A DNA stretch of 64,000 nucleotides, from the NCBI RefSeq assembly GCF_901000735.1, contig NC_081551.1, positions 8,698,101 through 8,762,100 on the forward strand, written 5' to 3'. The notes under the pieces were generated by a model, which was not told where the DNA came from, did no database searches, and saw only the letters and a program-made list of their open reading frames with translations. Source of the DNA: Corylus avellana (lineage: Eukaryota > Streptophyta > Magnoliopsida > Fagales > Betulaceae). Position numbers and translations under genes: made by a program. Positions 58,280 to 64,000 of the stretch are shown in pieces (the first letter of the stretch is position 1; every line of letters begins with the position of its first letter).

Positions 58280-58510
58280 CACTACAAAAATGGGTTTTCT
58301 TTTTGACCAGAGGTTTTTGACGCGTCGTTTTTGACGTTCGTCAACGGTCGAAAGGGTAGGTGTCAAAAAAACCCATATTTTTGACGTGTCTACAGTGACA
58401 CGTCAAAAACTTTTGACGTTTTCGAAACGCCACGTCAAAAATTTTTTTTTTTACGTGGCAAACATATGTTACTGTTTGCCACGTCAAAAAACATACATTT
58501 TTTTGTAGTG
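58280..58510. mobile_element. CACTA-type MITE
   Basis: Starts CACTACAAAAATGGG and ends TTTTTTTGTAGTG, perfect CACTACAAAAA inverted ends. The subterminal region is packed with TTTTTGACG and CACGTCAAAAA in both orientations, typical of CACTA subterminal repeats. The expected 3-bp TSD is not clear (TTC and CAT). Confidence 0.85.
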
Positions 58511-58562
58511 CATGTAAACTAGAAGAACCAACGAAATTGAAATATATAGAGCATGCAAAATG

Positions 58563-58645
58563 GTGCGAGTTAGTTTAGTTGATAGAGCATCAAAGCACTG
58601 GGATGAAATCCCATGCTCAATAGACTGTCCACATTGTTTATATAG
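58563..58645 (+). mobile_element. tRNA-like SINE head (tentative)
   Basis: GAGTTAGTTTAGTTGATAGAG resembles a tRNA A box, and GGGATGAAATCCC about 30 bases on resembles a decayed B box. No poly-A tail. Confidence 0.4.
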
Positions 58646-59640
58646 TAGAGCACCGTCTCTTTATGTTACTATATATATTTAAAACATCTTCAGCAGACTA
58701 GTAAAAGTCCATATTGGTTATATTTAGCTAATTAATATAATCAATTTTTTTCTTCTAGCAAATTAGCTAAAAATAAGGTAAAATGAATAAGGTGCTGTAG
58801 TGAATAGCAACCTTATGTAGCATACTAGATAATTAATTTATTATAAAAAAGAATGAAAAATAATATTTTAAAGCAAGTAGATAATATAATAAAAGAATTT
58901 AGAGTGTATAAAAAAATAATAGCTAGAGCTTCACTTTTTCATTAGATATACTTATTGTTGCCGGAGATGCAAAGTAACTCGATAGATTAAAAAACTAAAA
59001 AAAGGTAGGTAAAATCATGTCTTTATTAACGAGACAAGGAACAGGAAGCAAATTCACCATAATTTTATTTTTTGGTACAATTTACCATTAAATATATAAG
59101 TTTTACCCTGAGCTCATATTAAATAGTACTTTACTCCAAACAACACTACACAACGTTCCTAGCTCTATTTATTCCTTTAATTTTATTCATTTTTTCAAAT
59201 CAACTTTTTCATTCATTAAGGAAATTAACAAGTTACTACCATGTACTTTCGGGTATTGGAAATTACTTATTGGGTTTCTAATTTTAGAATTAATTTCCGG
59301 TACTGTTGCTCTAAGTGGCAAGCAAACAATTTAAAAAAAAAAAAAAAGTTCCAAAAAAGAAGTGCAATAGAGGCTAAGGGCACTTCTAGTCCAACTCATG
59401 ACACGGCCCACTCCCTCGATCGACCGATAGTGCTTTTTCATATATATATAAATCGTGTGATGAACACATAACCACGTCCACCCAGTCATTCATGCCGATA
59501 GGCTTATTGTGTGATACATGAAACTTGTGAATTGTGATGATGACAATAAAATGAATTGCGTTTAGTGGCTTCACTTTATAGGAACACTTGATCCCTCAGT
59601 CAACGTATAATCAAATGGGTGAATCCGTCCAATGCGATGA
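58646..59640. other. Intergenic DNA upstream of the receptor kinase
   Basis: AT-rich with an A tract near 59333-59347. No gene or element recognised. Confidence 0.5.
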
Positions 59641-59792
59641 AGAGAATTCTACCTTTGTTTAAAACTTGAACATCCATGAGCTCTTATAAAAAAAAAATTG
59701 TAAAGTAAAAGCCTCTGGTAGTCTCTCTTCCTCTTAGTTGAATACAGAAAACAATAATAACCATCATTTTCTTTTACCCCCGCCACCCCCCA
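59641..59792 (+). promoter_or_regulatory. Core promoter and 5' UTR of the lectin receptor kinase
   Basis: TATAAAAA at 59685, a CT-rich probable start region (tctctcttcctctt) 30-45 bases downstream, and no ATG between it and the start codon at 59793. Confidence 0.55.
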
Positions 59793-62168
59793 ATGGCTCC
59801 CATATTCTTTGTTTTCTTCTTCCTTCTGTTTATACCGTTTTCAGGTGGAAGAGCTCAACCAAATCAACCTGGCCGTATAAGCCCGGGCGCTTCACTCTCT
59901 CCCACAACTCGACCCTCTTCATGGCCTTCTCCTGTTGGGCGATTTGCATTTGGATTCTACCAGCTGCAAGGCACCGCTGGTTATGCGGTAGGAATTTGGT
60001 TGGTCGGTAAACACAACAAAACAGTGGTGTGGACGGCAATTCGTGATGGTCCACCGATCACCCCGAATGCAACGCTCAATTTTACCGAGGATGGTATGCT
60101 GCTTTCGGGAACTGAGCTCATTACAACTGCAACGGGTTCTGTTTCCTATGCCACCATGCTCGACAATGGCAATTTTGTGCTCTCTGACAAGGGTTCCAAA
60201 ACAGTTTGGCAGAGTTTTGATCATCCTACCGACACCATTGTAGAAGGTCAGACTCTATTCGCTGGAGGTCAACTCTTCTCCAGCTTAGACATGAGTGACC
60301 AGTACTCAACTAGATCACGGTTTCACCTCAAGATGCTGGACGATGGAAACCTTGTTTTATACCCAACAAACACTACAGAAAGCTCAAATGATGTTTACTG
60401 GGAGTCAGAGCCAGGCCGATATGGTTCCAAGTTTTACCTTCATCTCAATAATACAGGCGATCTGGATATCATCAACGGCACTAGTTTAGAAACATTTGTT
60501 CGCCTGGATGATAGTAGGGCATCTTCGGTCCCCAACGATAGTATAATTTATCGTTCAACTCTTGATTCTGATGGAATTTTCCGTCTCTATTCTCACACCT
60601 ATGATCAAAGTGGCGACTTCGATGTATCGACTTTATGGGAAGCGCTTACAGATCCATGCGAAGTGAAAACTTTCTGTGGTTTCAACAGCTATTGCACATT
60701 CTATGACAACAAAGCATACTGTCTTTGCCTTCCTGGGACTGATTTTCTGGATCCGAGTGACAGGTCTCTTGGCTGTGGGAGAAACTTTTCAGAAGGAGTA
60801 TGTTCAGGTGGAAAAGAAAATGAAACCTTATATCACATCCAAACCATGGACAATATGAAGTGGGATGATGGTCCTTACGTTAAGGAACCAATGTCGACAA
60901 AGGAAGAATGCAGCAGGTCTTGTTTGGAAGACTGCTATTGTGGGGCGGCGCTGTTCTCACGTGGGTATTGCAGGAAACAAAATCTTCCACTGCGATATGT
61001 ACGAAGAAGTCCAGGAGAGGAGACCACGGCAATCTTTAAGGATGGTACAGTAAGCCTTAAGAGCAGGAATAAAACCGATAGCCAAAAGATGCCACCCGGG
61101 GTGATCGTACGCAAAACAACAATAGTGGAAATTCTGCTTGTGACTTTTGGTTTTACTGCATTGTCATGTGTTGCCCTTGCAATCTCTGGCCTTTTCGTTT
61201 TCAAAAGTCGAGTTTTAAGGTACCGAAGGATGTTAGAAAATGGAAACCTGGGAGCGAATGAGGAGGTCACATTGAGATTGTTTTCGTATAATGAGCTCAA
61301 AAAAGCAACAAATGGCTTCAAAGAAGAGATAGGTAAGGGCTCATTCGGAGCAGTTTACAAAGGATCACTATTCAAAGGTAGAAGACTTGTTGCAGTAAAG
61401 AGACTAGAGAAACTAATTGAAGAAGGTGAAAGGGAGTTCCAGGCAGAGATGCGAGCAATTGGGAGAACCCACCATAGGAACTTAGTTCGTTTGTTGGGTT
61501 ACTGCGCCGAAGGTTCTAAAAGGCTTCTGGTTTACGAGTATATGAGGAATGGCTCCCTTGCCGATCTTCTTTTTAGAGTTGAGAGACGTCCAGACTGGGG
61601 TGAGAGAGTGAGAATCGCACAGGATGTTGCAAGAGGGATCCTCTATCTACACGAAGAGTGTGAGGCTCCAATTATCCATTGTGATATAAAGCCTCAAAAC
61701 ATTCTAATGGATGATTTTTGGACTGCCAAAATCTGTGACTTTGGGTTGGCAAAGTTTTTAATGCCAGATCAAACTAGGACCTTCACCGGGATTAGAGGGA
61801 CAAGAGGGTACTTAGCACCTGAATGGTATAAAAACACCCCAATTTCAGTGAAGGCAGATGTTTATAGTTATGGAATGGTGCTCTTAGAAATTTTATGTTG
61901 TAGAAGGAACATAGAACTTAACGTATCAGATGACGATGAGATTAGTCTTTCTATTTGGATCTATAAATGCTTTGTTGGTAGAGAGTTGGATAAGATTGTT
62001 CGTGGGGAAGAAGTAGATAAGACCACCTTAGAGAATATGGTTAAGGTTGGACTCTGGTGTATTCAAGACGAACCAGCTCTTCGTCCTTCCATGAAAAGTG
62101 TCCTCTTGATGTTAGAAGGGATATCCGAGGTATCTATTCCTCCATGTCCAGCTCCTACGTCCATGTAA
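59793..62168 (+). CDS. G-type lectin S-receptor-like serine/threonine kinase (LECRK/RLK1 type), intact, 791 aa
   Basis: Plasma-membrane receptor-like kinase, single exon. Order: signal peptide 1-21 (MAPIFFVFFFLLFIPFSGG); bulb-lectin domain about 30-150 with GRFAFGFYQL and VVWTA; a second lectin-like half; a Cys-rich EGF/PAN-like region about 288-420 (CEVKTFCGFNSYC, then CSRSCLEDCYCGAALF); membrane helix about 442-470 (EILLVTFGFTALSCVALAI); kinase about 510-785. Kinase residues: glycine loop GKGSFG (514-519), Lys536 in VAVK, catalytic loop HCDIKPQN with Asp631, DFG 649-651, APE 675-677. HCD rather than HRD makes it a non-RD kinase, the class linked to immune receptors. Many N-glycosylation sites lie outside. 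AATAAA follows at 62346. The ligand is unknown. Confidence 0.95.
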   Translation: MAPIFFVFFFLLFIPFSGGRAQPNQPGRISPGASLSPTTRPSSWPSPVGRFAFGFYQLQGTAGYAVGIWLVGKHNKTVVWTAIRDGPPITPNATLNFTEDGMLLSGTELITTATGSVSYATMLDNGNFVLSDKGSKTVWQSFDHPTDTIVEGQTLFAGGQLFSSLDMSDQYSTRSRFHLKMLDDGNLVLYPTNTTESSNDVYWESEPGRYGSKFYLHLNNTGDLDIINGTSLETFVRLDDSRASSVPNDSIIYRSTLDSDGIFRLYSHTYDQSGDFDVSTLWEALTDPCEVKTFCGFNSYCTFYDNKAYCLCLPGTDFLDPSDRSLGCGRNFSEGVCSGGKENETLYHIQTMDNMKWDDGPYVKEPMSTKEECSRSCLEDCYCGAALFSRGYCRKQNLPLRYVRRSPGEETTAIFKDGTVSLKSRNKTDSQKMPPGVIVRKTTIVEILLVTFGFTALSCVALAISGLFVFKSRVLRYRRMLENGNLGANEEVTLRLFSYNELKKATNGFKEEIGKGSFGAVYKGSLFKGRRLVAVKRLEKLIEEGEREFQAEMRAIGRTHHRNLVRLLGYCAEGSKRLLVYEYMRNGSLADLLFRVERRPDWGERVRIAQDVARGILYLHEECEAPIIHCDIKPQNILMDDFWTAKICDFGLAKFLMPDQTRTFTGIRGTRGYLAPEWYKNTPISVKADVYSYGMVLLEILCCRRNIELNVSDDDEISLSIWIYKCFVGRELDKIVRGEEVDKTTLENMVKVGLWCIQDEPALRPSMKSVLLMLEGISEVSIPPCPAPTSM

Positions 62169-62437
62169 AAATTATATCCCATGTCATATAGTTTTTATTT
62201 GTTTTATGCATTTTCCTGCACTCATCTCGTTAGGGGATATGTTCGCCCTCTCACTTGTCAACTATTCTGTTTCGAGCTGGACAGTAGAAGTGCATAAAAC
62301 AGTGCAAGGGTAAGTATTGTGTTAAACATGTATTTATCTTTCATCAATAAAATTATGAAGAAAACTTTGTCGCAGTGATAGCCATCGACCTTAAAGCTTC
62401 TTATTTCTAATGCAAATTCTTCCTATATTTATTAGAA
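62169..62437 (+). terminator. 3' UTR of the receptor kinase with poly-A signal
   Basis: TTTTTATTTGTTTTATG after the stop and a consensus AATAAA at 62346-62351, about 180 bases past the stop. Confidence 0.55.
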
Positions 62438-62801
62438 GGGTAAAGTCCACTTAATCCCCTCAAACTACCGCCTCATTAATAATCTACTCCCAAAACTATC
62501 AATTACGCCAATTTACCCAAAATTACCAAAACAATGACAATGTACCCCCCAATGCTAACAAAATGACAAAATTACCCCTTTAAAATTTTCAATAAGACAA
62601 AAATACCCTTAAAAAAAAAATTAAACTTTAGTATTTTTATTTTTATTTTAGTAAGGGTAATTTCGTCATTTTGTTAAAATCTGGGGTACATTGTCATTGT
62701 TTTGGTAATTTGGGGGGTAAATTGTCGCAATTGATAGTTTGGAGGGGGGAAGGCGATAGTCATTGGGGTGATAGTTTAAGGGGGTTAAGTAGACTTTACC
62801 C
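62438..62801. mobile_element. MULE-type MITE, 364 bp, perfect 9-bp TSD
   Basis: Left GGGTAAAGTCCACTTAATCC and right, in reverse complement, GGGTAAAGTCTACTTAACCC; the inverted ends extend about 160 bp. TTATTAGAA lies on both sides (62429-62437, 62802-62810). No coding capacity. It lies 270 bp after the receptor kinase stop. Confidence 0.92.
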
Positions 62802-62810
62802 TTATTAGAA

Positions 62811-63117
62811 TAATCATTCCCACAAAGTATATATAATGTTGGCAATGCTTTCGAGTTTTTATTTCTCAATTCGGATGCTCCCTCAACATATATCATGTCA
62901 TCTCCGGTCAAAATCGATTCCTAAAGAGAATAACTTTCGTTAGGATGTGGTGTAAAATCCATCTTTTACGGCATCCTATAAAAAAGTGACACTTCAGTTA
63001 AAAAAATAAAATACAATAAACATGAGAACAATAGATCTTATGAGAAAAAAAGGTAATGTAATAAAAAAGACACCGCCTCTCCTCCGCCGGAATCCACCCA
63101 AAACCACCGCCTAATTT
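62811..63117. other. Intergenic DNA
   Basis: Nothing recognised; becomes GC-rich at the right end. Confidence 0.5.
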
Positions 63118-63404
63118 CAGCCTAAAGCCACCACCATAGGCTGATCGGAGGATTGGGAGGAGGCTCGTCATGTTGGCATCCACTAGCCGGCCAAATCTGC
63201 ACCGGTTTGGCCACCGGCTGGCTAGATCTGAACCGATTTGGCCTCCGTCCAGCCGTATCTTCAGCCTAAAGCCACCATCATAGGCCGATCGGAGGATTGG
63301 GAGGAGGCCCATCACGTCGGCTACCACCAGCCGGCCAAATCTGTGCTAGTTTGGCCACCGGCTAGCCAGATCTGCGCCGGTTTGGCCGCCGTCTGGCCAA
63401 ATTT
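63118..63404. repeat. GC-rich tandem repeat, two units of about 143 bp
   Basis: Units 63118-63260 and 63261-63404 share cagcctaaagccaccayca, gatcggaggattgggaggag, agccggccaaatctg and tttggccaccggct. Each unit holds several internal GGTTTGGCC / GGCCAAATC words, so smaller sub-repeats exist. It is open on both strands in places, but I see no protein family. Confidence 0.85.
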
Positions 63405-63808
63405 GTGCTTCGTGGAGGTTTGAAGCTTGGGCGGAGCGGCGGCATTGCGAGGAATCCGGCGGCGACATTAGGCTGAAGAGGTGGCGGGGCCTTTTTGTTG
63501 ATTATTATTATTTGTTTTTCATAAAATCAGGTGCTCTCAAAAATATAATATTTAGTGTTTTTAAATAATATGTCAACCTCTTATTGGAAGCTGTAAAATT
63601 ATACTTTTACAACCCATCCTGATAGTAGGGGCTCTCATTCCTAAAATATAAGCTGAAAAGCTTTGCAAATTTGTTTGGTGACAGCGCAAAAATTTAATCA
63701 AATTTCCAAAATGACCCTACCTTTAAAAATAAATTCCTAAAAAAACCATTTCTTTTTCGAACCCAAAAATGAAAAAATAAAGTAAAATCATTCCCATGGA
63801 GCCGCCCT
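63405..63808. other. Intergenic DNA, GC-rich then AT-rich
   Basis: 63405-63500 continues the GC-rich island (GGCGGAGCGGCGGC). The rest is AT-rich. No gene seen. Confidence 0.5.
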
Positions 63809-63817
63809 AACAAAACA

Positions 63818-63978
63818 GGAACATGATCCTCTCGAGTTCATTTGAATTGGATAATATCTAGTTAGATATATTGGATGGGTAATTTTGTCTTTTCACTTTT
63901 TGAGGAGACAAAAACACCCCTCCAATATAACTAACTGGATATTATCCAATTCAAATGAAATGGAGAGGATCCTAATTC
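63818..63978. mobile_element. Fold-back MITE, 161 bp, perfect 9-bp TSD
   Basis: Nearly the whole element is one hairpin: TTCATTTGAATTGGATAATA on the left pairs with the same string in reverse complement on the right, around a loop near 63895-63905. AACAAAACA flanks both ends (63809-63817, 63979-63987). The 9-bp duplication points to the Mutator superfamily. Confidence 0.88.
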
Positions 63979-64000
63979 AACAAAACAACCATGGTGTGAC

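Noticed and set aside
59919..60224. Minus-strand and other-frame open frames across the receptor kinase
   Set aside because: Shadows of the 791-codon gene; they show no independent domain.
1..64000. CRISPR arrays, operons, rRNA or complete tRNA genes
   Set aside because: The window is plant nuclear DNA. Tandem repeats found have no CRISPR spacing, and the tRNA-like stretches at 1959 and 58563 lack full cloverleaf sequence and look like SINE heads.

Overview
The window is nuclear DNA of a eudicot plant, probably a woody species. Three host genes have plant-specific exon structures. The rest is AT-rich DNA filled with plant Copia and Gypsy LTR retrotransposons, L1-type LINEs, SINEs, Mutator-like (MULE), Tourist-like and CACTA elements. 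Species cannot be fixed from sequence alone. Two runs of exactly 100 N (26161-26260 and 58079-58178) show a scaffolded draft assembly.

Layout: 130-1022 holds the last three exons of a plastid ABC-transporter ATPase gene (ABCI10-like). 3.1-17.4 kb is a complete GDP-mannose/nucleotide-sugar transporter gene (GONST1-like, 8 coding exons, 335 codons). Its long 5' part and introns carry LINE and MITE insertions. 18.9-21.5 kb holds a Tourist-like MITE and a MULE-type MITE that itself contains a smaller MITE. 21.3-30.8 kb is a 4.54-kb block present twice, apparently base-for-base, on either side of a 100-N gap. The first copy runs through an LTR straight into a UDP-glycosyltransferase exon; the second runs through the same LTR into a complete Copia element (30016-35700, TSD GTAAG). 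This looks like an assembly problem.

35.7-58.1 kb is a deep nest. A Gypsy 3' end and LTR is split by a GGGGTGGC-core element, which is in turn split by a Gypsy-type solo LTR and abuts a LINE piece. A minus-strand Copia (pol at 40.3-41.2 kb, gag at 53.4-53.7 kb) is split by about 12 kb of later insertions. These include a solo Gypsy LTR with a clean AATTA TSD, itself split by a 6.2-kb MULE and another repeat. A second minus-strand Copia occupies 53.7-58.1 kb.

The 6.2-kb MULE (44650-50880) is the most interesting object. It has about 215-bp terminal inverted repeats, a decayed mudrA-type transposase reading leftward, and a second gene reading rightward toward it that encodes a GRF-type zinc finger, a helical region and a C-terminal hydrophobic segment. 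This convergent two-gene layout recalls maize MuDR (mudrA/mudrB). Both genes are broken, and the losses include a catalytic Asp and two zinc-ligand Cys residues.

59.8-62.2 kb is an intact single-exon G-type lectin receptor-like kinase (791 aa, non-RD kinase), followed by two small MULE-like MITEs with perfect 9-bp TSDs and a GC-rich tandem repeat. The three host genes do not form a pathway: plastid transport, Golgi nucleotide-sugar import and cell-surface signalling are simply neighbours separated by repeats.
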